Source of the DNA: Clostridiales bacterium
GTDB taxonomy: Bacteria; Bacillota; Clostridia; Lachnospirales; Lachnospiraceae
DNA length: 64,000 nucleotides
Assembly: GCA_023663185.1 (NCBI GenBank)
Contig: JAMPHY010000003.1
Coordinates: 1-64,000 of the forward strand
Direction: 5' to 3'
In this document: piece after piece, positions 51,014-58,926 of the stretch
How the letters are laid out: each line of letters begins with the position of its first letter
Numbering within the stretch: position 1 is the first letter of the stretch
Notes under the pieces: generated by a model
Seen by the model: the letters and a program-made list of their open reading frames with translations, nothing else
Databases searched by the model: none
Told to the model about the DNA's origin: nothing
Translations under genes and position numbers: made by a program

Positions 51014-51694
51014 TCAACACTTAATAACTTTTTCATAAAAATAGAAATCAGACCATGACGTATTCTCTCTATCTTTACTATCATATGGAAATCTATTTGG
51101 TACTTTTTTTATCAATTCCCAATCTGGTTCATTTTTTTCAATATAATCTGTAAATTTTCTACATCTTACATGTTGTTCATGTTTTTTATCAAAATTACAT
51201 GAATAGATACAAACATATTTACTACTAGATAAAAAAAGCTGCTTCATATACTTTTCAAATATATCATCTTCTACCAAGTGATAGATAACATCTAAGGATA
51301 ATGCCAAATCATATTCCCTGCCCCCCCCAAATACATTTTGAGGTAGTTCGCCATTATTATTACAATAAAACTTCTTTGAATTATCATTTCGAAATAATGC
51401 TTTACATATTTCAACTGCTTTATGAGAAACGTCAATCCCTACATACTCTTGATACCGTGCTAGTTTTAATTGATTTCCATCACCACATCCCCACTCAATC
51501 ACTGAGTTAATACTATTCTGCTTTACAAAGTCATTAATAATCTCTGCTTTAAACAATGCTAATCTGTTATATGAACCCGCGCCAGAATCACAGCCCATAT
51601 TATATCTTCTTTCCCAATAGTCTGTACTATTTTCCCATTTATGCATCTTAAGTATAAAACGCTGAATTTTTTTAACTACATTATTTGCATTCAT
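51014..51694 (-). CDS. Class I SAM-dependent methyltransferase
   Basis: A 226-residue enzyme. 'INSVIEWGCGDGNQLKLARY' (E/D-x-G-C-G-x-G) is motif I, 'YVGIDVSHKAVEICKALFRN' the ribose-binding acid, and 'YDLALSLDVIYHLVEDDIFE' motif II/IV. It would methylate a sugar in the glycan. ATG 51694 follows GGGGGA by 7 bases; the longer TTG frame overlaps that site. Within the gene a run of eight G (minus strand, near 51321-51328) codes for Gly-Gly-Gly just before 'REYDLALS'. Confidence 0.9.
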   Translation of the reverse strand: MNANNVVKKIQRFILKMHKWENSTDYWERRYNMGCDSGAGSYNRLALFKAEIINDFVKQNSINSVIEWGCGDGNQLKLARYQEYVGIDVSHKAVEICKALFRNDNSKKFYCNNNGELPQNVFGGGREYDLALSLDVIYHLVEDDIFEKYMKQLFLSSSKYVCIYSCNFDKKHEQHVRCRKFTDYIEKNEPDWELIKKVPNRFPYDSKDRENTSWSDFYFYEKVIKC

Positions 51695-51755
51695 TTTGTC
51701 TTCCCCCAACCTAAAATTAATTAAATGTTTACAAACACCATAAAACCGATTCTAC

Positions 51756-52826
51756 CTACATGTCTATATCATTCCAAATTAGAGTTTTATATTTTTCCGC
51801 AACCGCCTTCCCTGTACACTCTGTTTTTACATATTCTTGTGCTGTTGCTTTTATATTACGATAATTATCATAGTGATTTATAATATCATTCAATAAATCA
51901 GCTAAATCCTTTACAGACTCCGGTTCATACAAAATTCCACTAATACCGTCTTTGACAGCATCCGATATCCCCTGCATATTGGCGGCAACAACTAGGCAGC
52001 CCGCTGCCGCTGCCTCAACAGCTACCATTCCATATCCTTCTACATCATTTTCCACATAAATATTAGGCATAAGAAAAATATCCGAATGCGCATATAAATC
52101 TGCTAATTCTTGCTCTGTTACCCTTCCCAGCAAGTTTACCCGATTATCATGTGTATTGTTTATAGCTTCTTGTATAGGGCTTTCCATATATCCACTTCCT
52201 GCAACCAGATAAACAAGTTTAGAATAATTTATTTTGGGCAGCACGTTATAAATAAACCATTCAACACCTTTACGCTTTACTAATCTCCCAACTGTACAAA
52301 TCACAAAAGTATCTTTCGGCAAACCGTACTTTTGGTAAAATTCTTTTTTCGTACAAATATGTGTATCGTTTATATTATTATTTATCGTTGCAGGCGGAAT
52401 TACATGGCATGGGTGATATCCATTTTTTTCTGCCACGCTTCTTGTATAAGAACTATTTGGCACATAGGCATCAAAATCATGTGAAAATAATCTCAAATAT
52501 ATCTGGTATATTGGATTGGAATAAGTAATGTCCAAGCCATGTATTGTGACAATAACCTTAACTTTTCGGTTAATTTTCTTTGCCAGCCAGCCTATTCCGC
52601 ATAACAACATATCACCTAACTGAATAACATCAAATTTTCGTGCATTAAATAATACATATATCAGGCAATATGGATAAAACCAAAGTAAATGTATCTGTTT
52701 CTTGCCCAATGCTTTAAGTACATAGTCTCCATCATAATTTGATATCAAGTTGTAACTATATGATTCCATTCCACCCTTCATTGGAGGATATTTTCTGGTT
52801 ATAAAAAGAACCGTCCTTGAATCCAT
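51756..52826 (-). CDS. Family 4 glycosyltransferase
   Basis: A 356-residue GT-B enzyme: 'VLFITRKYPPMKGGMESYSY' (the G-G-M/I-E acceptor loop), 'VIVTIHGLDITYSNPIYQIY', 'TFVICTVGRLVKRKGVEWFI' (R and K for the nucleotide), and 'EGYGMVAVEAAAAGCLVVAA' (E-x7-E). All parts are present. It is the first gene of the low-GC block in the direction of transcription, about 160 bases after the terminator at 52911-52954. Confidence 0.93.
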   Translation of the reverse strand: MDSRTVLFITRKYPPMKGGMESYSYNLISNYDGDYVLKALGKKQIHLLWFYPYCLIYVLFNARKFDVIQLGDMLLCGIGWLAKKINRKVKVIVTIHGLDITYSNPIYQIYLRLFSHDFDAYVPNSSYTRSVAEKNGYHPCHVIPPATINNNINDTHICTKKEFYQKYGLPKDTFVICTVGRLVKRKGVEWFIYNVLPKINYSKLVYLVAGSGYMESPIQEAINNTHDNRVNLLGRVTEQELADLYAHSDIFLMPNIYVENDVEGYGMVAVEAAAAGCLVVAANMQGISDAVKDGISGILYEPESVKDLADLLNDIINHYDNYRNIKATAQEYVKTECTGKAVAEKYKTLIWNDIDM

Positions 52827-52910
52827 AAATATCTATCGCCTGCCTAAAATTAATATATTTTTATATGTAGCATTTCGCCAATCTATATTTACAAATTATG
52901 TTTTCATAAA

Positions 52911-52954
52911 AAACTCCCAACATAAGACAATTCCATATCTTACATTGGGAGTTT
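52911..52954 (-). terminator. Strong terminator after the coiled-coil gene
   Basis: AAACTCCCAA and its complement form a 10-bp perfect outer stem with an inner partial stem (GTAAGATA and TCTTATG); on the minus strand a run of T residues follows. Confidence 0.85.
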
Positions 52955-52989
52955 ATCATTTTATCCTGCTATTCTATTTCTGCTTATTT

Positions 52990-53325
52990 TTATACGGATA
53001 GATTCATCAGTTCCTGACTATGTCTAGTAACAGTGGTGTTTAAATTATTAATGTCTATTCTCATTTCACCTATAAGGCCCATAGTATCCTTGTAACGATT
53101 TTCTGTTCTATCATAGTTCTTCATTACAGTGTCTACCAGTTGCACTACACTGTTGTATTTCGCATCCACTTCTATACTATGCAAGCGTGGAAAAATATTG
53201 TTATCAATTATGTTTACCCTGACAAACTCTATATCCTTTTCCAGCTTATCCAGCCGTTTATAAACCGGCTCCAGCTTCTCTTCCATCAAATCTGATATTT
53301 CTGTCAACATTTCTTTGTCTATCAT
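52990..53325 (-). CDS. Coiled-coil protein, paralogue 1
   Basis: A 111-residue protein starting 'MIDKEMLTEISDLMEEKLEP', then 'VYKRLDKLEKDIEFVRVNII' and ending 'NTTVTRHSQELMNLSV'. It is helical all through with heptad-like Leu/Ile spacing. It is a clear paralogue of the gene at 53504-53899. No membrane or DNA-binding part. Proteins like this occur in several copies in Lachnospiraceae and have no known role. Start: AAGGAGGACGAG ahead of ATG 53325. Confidence 0.75.
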   Translation of the reverse strand: MIDKEMLTEISDLMEEKLEPVYKRLDKLEKDIEFVRVNIIDNNIFPRLHSIEVDAKYNSVVQLVDTVMKNYDRTENRYKDTMGLIGEMRIDINNLNTTVTRHSQELMNLSV

Positions 53326-53403
53326 TTTCTCGTCCTCCTTTATCGTGTGCAGTTCTAAGATTCCTCTTTCTGACTGCATGTGTTATTAGTGATTTCATGT
53401 TTT

Positions 53404-53432
53404 ACTTTATCACAACCCAAAAGAAAACGCAA
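53404..53432 (-). promoter_or_regulatory. Candidate promoter of coiled-coil paralogue 1
   Basis: Minus strand TTGCGT, 17-base spacer, TAAAGT. The same -35 and spacing are found ahead of paralogue 2. Confidence 0.6.
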
Positions 53433-53503
53433 TGATATTTTTTCAAAAACGCTTTTTCGTTTATTATCATTTTATCCTGCTATTATATCTCTACCTATCT
53501 TTC

Positions 53504-53899
53504 TTATACCGATATTTTATTCAACATCTCGCTGTGTCTCGTGACAGTAATGTTTAAAATATCAATATCACTTTTCATCTGTTCTATATCTTCCGAACTA
53601 TGCAGAAACTTATCAGAAGCAGGCACATAACATCCTTCTATCGTCTTAAGACGCGGTATTACATCGTTTTCTAGCTGCACTACTCTTACATACTTCATGT
53701 CGTTTTCCAGCTTATCCAGCCGTTTGTAAATTGGCGTCAGTTTTTTTTCAAACTTGCTTTCCAATTTCTCTTCCAGTTTGCTTTCCAGCTTGCTTTCCAT
53801 TTTCTCTTCCAGTTTACTTTCCAGCTTGCTTTCCAGCTTACTTTCCAGTTTCTCTTCCAGCAAATCCGATATTGCTGTCAACATTTCTTTGTCTACCAT
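53504..53899 (-). CDS. Coiled-coil protein, paralogue 2, with KLES tandem repeats
   Basis: A 131-residue helical protein. It starts 'MVDKEMLTAISDLLEEKLES' and then holds about nine units of four residues of the type KLES/KLEE (12-bp DNA repeats, about 53750-53855). It continues 'PIYKRLDKLENDMKYVRVVQ' and ends 'ITVTRHSEMLNKISV'. Paralogue 1 has just one such unit at the same place, so the difference is a tandem expansion. ATG 53899 has AAGGAGGACG ahead; a frame from 54016 is not used. Role unknown. Confidence 0.75.
   Translation of the reverse strand: MVDKEMLTAISDLLEEKLESKLESKLESKLEEKMESKLESKLEEKLESKFEKKLTPIYKRLDKLENDMKYVRVVQLENDVIPRLKTIEGCYVPASDKFLHSSEDIEQMKSDIDILNITVTRHSEMLNKISV
53750..53855. 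repeat. 12-bp tandem repeats in coiled-coil paralogue 2
   Basis: About nine imperfect copies of a 12-bp unit of the form CTTGCTTTCCAG (plus strand). In frame, each adds four residues and more than half a heptad of helix. The number of copies is likely to vary among strains. Confidence 0.8.
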
Positions 53900-54010
53900 T
53901 CTTTCGTCCTCCTTGAGTGTGTACAGTCGGAAGGAATCCTCTTTCCGCCTGCATATATTATTAGTGTCATGAATCTTGGCGAAAAGCCGGACACCGAAAT
54001 ATTCGGTGCA

Positions 54011-54043
54011 TCGCACATATAGATGTTAGAATATATTGTGCGA
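54011..54043. other. Hairpin in the leader of coiled-coil paralogue 2
   Basis: TCGCACA and TGTGCGA form a 7-bp stem with an AT-rich loop. No T-run follows, so it is not a standard terminator. Confidence 0.4.
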
Positions 54044-54062
54044 GAACAGATTTCATGCTTTT

Positions 54063-54091
54063 ACTCTATCACACTTTAAGGAGAAACGCAA
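54063..54091 (-). promoter_or_regulatory. Candidate promoter of coiled-coil paralogue 2
   Basis: Minus strand TTGCGT, 17-base spacer, TAGAGT. It matches the promoter of paralogue 1, showing that the upstream region was duplicated with the gene. Confidence 0.6.
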
Positions 54092-54184
54092 GTATAAATT
54101 TTAAAAAACGTTTTTTAGTTTATTATCACTTTTCCGCTATCCAATGTAAGATATAAAATTGTCAAGGTACATTTTTAAAGCCTT

Positions 54185-55168
54185 TTATGTTCTGGCTGCC
54201 TCTTTTTCAATCTTCTTCTGCATATAAATTGCTTCATATTCAGAACGTCTGGCATGATACTGTGTATCCTGTAGCAGTTTTCTGTTAGCCGCTATGACAT
54301 CCGCCATCAAACCTATCATAAAGGTCAAAAATCCTATGATAATCAAAGTACAGCCTAAAATCAGCGACTGTACGTGTCCGCTTGCGGAACCATGCGCCAT
54401 ATAATACAAAAATCTAAATCCTATCATAAGTCCGGTAAACATAGGCACTCCTGCCAGATACGTAAAGCACTTAAGCGGCTTGTACATCATATAGGCGCGT
54501 AAGATAGTCAGCATGCTTTTTTTAACATAGCCTATGATACTGTTAAAAAGCCTTGATGGTCTAAGTTCGGCGTTAGTGCGTATAGGCACGCTTGTAATCG
54601 CCATTTTTTCCCGCCCTGCCTGCACTATGGTTTCAAGCGTATATGTATAATCATTTACCACATTAATGTGCATTGCCGCTTCCCTGCTCATAGCGCGGAA
54701 ACCGCTTGGTGCATCGGGAATATCCGTATTTGAAGCTTTTCTTACTACCCAGCTTCCAAAATGCTGCAATTTTTTCTTAATATATGAAAAATGTTCAGTA
54801 TCATCAATAGGTCTTGCCCCGATTACCATATCTGCCTTTCCTTCCAAAATCGGCTTAATTAGTTTCTGAATATCCTCACCACAGTATTGATTGTCAGCGT
54901 CGGTATTGACGATAATATCCGCACCGTTTCTAAGGCAGCCGTCCAGTCCGGCCATAAATCCTTTGGCAAGCCCCTTATTCTGCTTAAAATTTACAATATG
55001 GTGCACGCCCCAATTTCTAGCAACTTCCACCGTGTTATCCTGACTTCCATCATTTATAATCAGATATTCAATTTCGTCTACTCCATCTAGTTCTTTGGGC
55101 AAATCGTTTAAGGCAATCTCCAACGTTTCCGCCTCGTTATAACATGGTATCTGGATAATAAGCTTCAT
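54185..55168 (-). CDS. Polyprenyl-phosphate-type glycosyltransferase (GT2, membrane)
   Basis: A 327-residue DPMS/GtrB-like GT2 enzyme. 'LIIQIPCYNEAETLEIALND' and 'EYLIINDGSQDNTVEVARNW' open the domain, 'GADIIVNTDADNQYCGEDIQ' has the D-A-D metal site, and 'DAPSGFRAMSREAAMHINVV' the acceptor loop. Two membrane helices lie at about 235-255 ('FTYLAGVPMFTGLMIGFRFL') and 270-292. It would place a sugar on undecaprenyl phosphate. AAGGAG about 12 bases ahead of ATG 55168. Confidence 0.92.
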   Translation of the reverse strand: MKLIIQIPCYNEAETLEIALNDLPKELDGVDEIEYLIINDGSQDNTVEVARNWGVHHIVNFKQNKGLAKGFMAGLDGCLRNGADIIVNTDADNQYCGEDIQKLIKPILEGKADMVIGARPIDDTEHFSYIKKKLQHFGSWVVRKASNTDIPDAPSGFRAMSREAAMHINVVNDYTYTLETIVQAGREKMAITSVPIRTNAELRPSRLFNSIIGYVKKSMLTILRAYMMYKPLKCFTYLAGVPMFTGLMIGFRFLYYMAHGSASGHVQSLILGCTLIIIGFLTFMIGLMADVIAANRKLLQDTQYHARRSEYEAIYMQKKIEKEAART

Positions 55169-55203
55169 AATGCTGCCATGTCTCCTTCCCGAAATTGAAA
55201 ATA

Positions 55204-56049
55204 TTAGTCATCGTCCAAATCCATTATTTCAATATCTTCTTCACCAATATCATACACGTTATCTTCATCAACTTCCTCTTCCCCAATATCATAGGATTTA
55301 TCCTCATCTGTTTCCTCTTCATCATTATCATAGGACATATCTTCCTCAGCTCCCTCTTCATCAATGTCATATGATATATATTCATCTATCCCCTCTTCAT
55401 CAATATCATAGGATTTATCTTCGCCATCTTCCCCTTCATTGTCATCAGGCTTCTTATAATCCTTTATTATCTGTATAATGGCGTAAACAACTATAACGAC
55501 AACCAGCGTCACTATAATTAATATGGAGAAAATATTCGTCTGTTTATCAGTCTGCCCCTCTTGTATACCAGCATCTTCGTTATCTGCTTCTATTGATGTT
55601 TCATCATTATCATTTAGCTGATTATCTGTATCTTCCTGTGCAGTTTCCGCCGTATCAGTTAATTCAAGCGGCTCCGGCTCCGGTTCTGAGGCAATCCAAA
55701 TATCCATATTTTCAAATACTGCCAGAAAATCTCCTCTTATATATCCGGTTTCACCTAAATATACTACTCTGTACCAGCCCTCGTCGGTCAGCTCGACCGC
55801 AAAGATATGCTCACCCGCCGCAAGCTTTCCCATGATTTCTGATGATGTATTCGGTTCCTTTCTTACATTTACTTCTTTAACCGCATACATCATGGTTGTA
55901 GTCGAAATCTCTACTCCGGTAACAGTTGAAGCTTCTCCTTGCGCCGGCGTCTGTTCTGCCGCTACCGTTCTTATGCCGCAAATATATACAATAGATAAAA
56001 GCATTGCCAGAGATAATATTTTTTTAAAACGACCTGTAGCTAATTTCAT
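55204..56049 (-). CDS. Envelope SH3-domain protein with acidic repeat tail
   Basis: A 281-residue protein. Signal peptide at 1-31 ('FKKILSLAMLLSIVYICGI', then AAEQ). An SH3b domain at about 55-112: 'VKEVNVRKEPNTSSEIMGKL', 'GWYRVVYLGETGYIRGDFLA', the wall-binding type. An acidic spacer follows. A membrane helix at about 172-194 ('IFSILIIVTLVVVIVVYAII'), then a cytoplasmic tail with about six repeats of 12-14 residues of form 'SYDIDEEGIDEYI'. The tail is almost all Asp and Glu. It may tie the cell wall to a basic cytoplasmic partner. It overlaps the stop of the gene before by 4 bases (ATGA). Confidence 0.8.
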   Translation of the reverse strand: MKLATGRFKKILSLAMLLSIVYICGIRTVAAEQTPAQGEASTVTGVEISTTTMMYAVKEVNVRKEPNTSSEIMGKLAAGEHIFAVELTDEGWYRVVYLGETGYIRGDFLAVFENMDIWIASEPEPEPLELTDTAETAQEDTDNQLNDNDETSIEADNEDAGIQEGQTDKQTNIFSILIIVTLVVVIVVYAIIQIIKDYKKPDDNEGEDGEDKSYDIDEEGIDEYISYDIDEEGAEEDMSYDNDEEETDEDKSYDIGEEEVDEDNVYDIGEEDIEIMDLDDD

Positions 56050-57089
56050 CTTTCCATCTTTTCCTTCCTGCCATTGTCTATATTGCTTATATAATTTCTA
56101 CTATTTCCACATAAGGCTATCGCCAGCAGCACTATATAAATCGGCGCTGTTACAAACTGTATACTGAAAAAAAGCGACTGTATAAGATACATGATAAATA
56201 ATACAACAAAAAGGGAGTTTACCCTTTTCCCACATATCTGTTTCTGCATTTTCTTTATTGCGGCAACAACTATACAGATAAGTACTGCACCGCCAGCCAT
56301 TCCAAACCGTGCCATTACATCATAAAAAGTTCCGTTATGCCCTGTGGCATATCCTCTTAGTTCTGCTGAAAACTGCGTTAATACTGCTATTCCTTTTCCA
56401 CCATCTATACTTTCAAGTCTGTTTCCCATAGTTAAAAGCAGAAAAAGTATAATGCCTGTCCCCGCAAGAATCCATTTAACAGCATTCCGGAATTCATGCA
56501 GCAGTCTGTCTTCGTCTTGCGAAAGCCTGTCCCAAAAACTGAAAAATAACACTCCTGCTGAGGCTATAATAAGGTCCAGATAGACTCCGTTTTCCAGACT
56601 ATATCTACACTCGACCAAGATAAGCGTAGTATAATTTATAATAAGAGACATGTTGCTAAGCATAAAGAAATACACAAACGCCATCTGCATAATTCTTTTC
56701 ACATATTCTTTTTGCGGCTCATACACAAGCAGGAACAGCATAAAGCCTATCCCCATTAGTACAATGCTTATTACATTCTCATTTATAAACAAAAGAAAAT
56801 ATCCCACTAACGCAATGATTAAATAAAGCTTCTGCTTCGTATCATCTTTTGCGTCACAATATTTTCCTGTTGCTATCACATTAAAAAGCAGTAAAAATGA
56901 AGCCAGCGCCTGCTCATTTTCAATAAGCGTAAATAACATAAATGAATATGCGACGTCCACCATAAAATGCCATAGCAGCCCCACATACACTATAAATGCG
57001 TATATAAGACTTATATCCAGCAGATAAGCCGTTATTTTTCGCGTTCTCTTCCCTTTACTTCTTGTTTTCTTCTTTTTAATCAAATTCAT
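56046..57089 (-). CDS. O-antigen polymerase-like (Wzy) membrane protein
   Basis: A 347-residue protein with about 10 hydrophobic helices. A basic N-terminus ('MNLIKKKKTRSKGKRTRK') precedes helix 1. A periplasmic loop near residue 250-275 reads 'LRGYATGHNGTFYDVMARFG', with the H-N-x-F/Y segment typical of the Wzy/WaaL group, followed by the helix 'MAGGAVLICIVVAAI'. I call it polymerase-like, not certain. The start is uncertain: ATG 57089 overlaps the gene before by 14 bases; a longer frame from 57167 also exists, and neither has a strong ribosome site. Confidence 0.7.
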   Translation of the reverse strand: MNLIKKKKTRSKGKRTRKITAYLLDISLIYAFIVYVGLLWHFMVDVAYSFMLFTLIENEQALASFLLLFNVIATGKYCDAKDDTKQKLYLIIALVGYFLLFINENVISIVLMGIGFMLFLLVYEPQKEYVKRIMQMAFVYFFMLSNMSLIINYTTLILVECRYSLENGVYLDLIIASAGVLFFSFWDRLSQDEDRLLHEFRNAVKWILAGTGIILFLLLTMGNRLESIDGGKGIAVLTQFSAELRGYATGHNGTFYDVMARFGMAGGAVLICIVVAAIKKMQKQICGKRVNSLFVVLFIMYLIQSLFFSIQFVTAPIYIVLLAIALCGNSRNYISNIDNGRKEKMER

Positions 57090-58848
57090 TGTAGTAGATT
57101 CTGTAATGTGGCGATTCCAAAACATTTGTATAATATATAGACAATTCTCTCTCCATTTCATCTCCATTTTGTGTTATCACAAACAAATCTGCGTCCGCGC
57201 TGCGTATCTTATCTTTAGAACATATCTTTAGCGAAATATCATTCAGCATATATTGCGCCAGATATGCCGTCATTTCATTATCATCATATAAATAAAGCGC
57301 TTTATCTTCTTTTCTTAAGTCAATCATCTGTCTAACCTGACTAAGAAGCTGCATATCTTCCTTCTGCGAAGCATTGGCGTCAAAAATATAGTTTTTATTC
57401 GTATATAATGTCAAAACAAGCTGTAAAAGACAAATGCCGGATAGAAGTCCCCTTCGCTTCTTTCCGCCGTCAGTCAGCCATGCAATGCCAAGTATCAAAA
57501 TACCACCAATTTCTCCGGCAATACAGGCGTAAAAAACCGCCCATTTAGAATATCCGTCTGCAAAATCCAGCGCATACAATATACCCATTACAGAATCCCT
57601 ATTGAAATATATTATGCTTCCAGTATCAATCAGACTGTATACCAAAAACATAAGCAGATTCGATAACACTAAAAGTTGTAACAGACGCTTTTTTATTGCA
57701 GGCTTCTTAAGAAGACCCGCTATCCCAAACGCTATGATAAGCGGTATGGTATTTTCATGATATCTTCCATATAATATACCATCCAGTCTGTTTCCCCTAA
57801 GCCAGTAAATTGACGATATTACAATCGCTGATATATGTGAAAGCAGACACCAGACAAAAAAACAATCTTTCCATGAAGAGTTTTTCTTTTTTATAAGGCA
57901 TATCAGAAATTCTTCCACTTTCTTAAACAAAAACGCCATTCCCCAGTAGTACAATCCAAAGCTTGCGCAGCCAAGATAAAGAATCTTGCCTGCAAGTCCT
58001 GTTAGAAATTGATATATGCCTTCAAACGAACACAAAAACTTAAGTTTTTCCCACTGTCCTGAATAGTCGTTTACTGACGTCATTTTTCCATACTGTTCCG
58101 ACGATATAATATTTATTGCCCTTTCTTTGAGTACTCCTGCCAAAAAAATCAATGCAACGGTAAGCGCCGCTATTGATAGAACAATTAATACGGTTTTTCG
58201 CACATTTTTTCTTTCTGTCTTAAATAGCGCCGCCATAAACATACACGCAACCGCTGCCAGAAAAATCCCTATTGTGCGCATATGTACCGTATACATATAC
58301 CACGAAGCCAGGATAACCAGAAGCCCGCTCCATAATTCCTGATATTTAAACCATCTATACAGTCCATACGCCGTAAGCAGATATAAAAAAGTAAGCAATA
58401 CCTCCGGAATAGTCGTCTGCGCATATGTGATATAAGAGACATAGCAGATGGAAGAACCGCTGATAAAAGCGGCAATCCCTGTCTTCATATCGGTAAATAT
58501 CAACATAAGCAGCTTATATACAATAAGTATACATATTCCCAATAATATGAAATTGACTGCAACCATGCACCTGTATGCTATAAGCGGATTGGAAAACATT
58601 TTCATAAACGGATAAATAAGCAGTCCATAACCATAAGAATACCATGTATTTAAAGACACAGTCTCTTTCCAGTCCATGCCTGCCATATCCGCCGCATGCG
58701 CCCAATAGCCGAATTCCATTTTCACCATTGTTGCAGGACCGTAAATTTTCGGTAGAACTGCCAGCATAATACCAAGCAGCAGGCAAAAGAAGCTTCCTAA
58801 TATCAAATATGGCGTTTTTTTCTTTTGAAATTTCTCATGTACTTTCAT
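57076..58848 (-). CDS. Large multi-membrane protein, GT-C-like, paralogue of 47188-48960
   Basis: A 590-residue integral membrane protein with about 11 helices and a C-terminal soluble tail of about 100 residues. 'VKMEFGYWAHAADMAGMDW' is an early outside loop, and 'NTWYSYGYGLLIYPFMKMFS' matches 'NYGYSLLLIPLFYI' in the other copy. The tail ends 'YYTNVLESPHYRIYYNEFD'. It is of the same size and plan as the other copy but much diverged. Start ATG 58848 is preferred to GTG 58863; no strong ribosome site is seen at either. Membrane glycosyltransferase role inferred only. Confidence 0.75.
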   Translation of the reverse strand: MKVHEKFQKKKTPYLILGSFFCLLLGIMLAVLPKIYGPATMVKMEFGYWAHAADMAGMDWKETVSLNTWYSYGYGLLIYPFMKMFSNPLIAYRCMVAVNFILLGICILIVYKLLMLIFTDMKTGIAAFISGSSICYVSYITYAQTTIPEVLLTFLYLLTAYGLYRWFKYQELWSGLLVILASWYMYTVHMRTIGIFLAAVACMFMAALFKTERKNVRKTVLIVLSIAALTVALIFLAGVLKERAINIISSEQYGKMTSVNDYSGQWEKLKFLCSFEGIYQFLTGLAGKILYLGCASFGLYYWGMAFLFKKVEEFLICLIKKKNSSWKDCFFVWCLLSHISAIVISSIYWLRGNRLDGILYGRYHENTIPLIIAFGIAGLLKKPAIKKRLLQLLVLSNLLMFLVYSLIDTGSIIYFNRDSVMGILYALDFADGYSKWAVFYACIAGEIGGILILGIAWLTDGGKKRRGLLSGICLLQLVLTLYTNKNYIFDANASQKEDMQLLSQVRQMIDLRKEDKALYLYDDNEMTAYLAQYMLNDISLKICSKDKIRSADADLFVITQNGDEMERELSIYYTNVLESPHYRIYYNEFD

Positions 58849-58877
58849 ACTGTACGCCGTCACAAGACTTACAGGAA

Positions 58878-58905
58878 AATAGTTAGCAGCTTCCCGCTAA
58901 CTATT
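58878..58905 (-). terminator. Hairpin after the secreted-protein gene
   Basis: AATAGTTAGC and GCTAACTATT form a 10-bp perfect stem with an 8-base loop. Only a short T-run follows on the minus strand, so read-through into the glycan genes is possible. Confidence 0.6.
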
Positions 58906-58926
58906 CCCTCATAAGCTTATGTTTTC

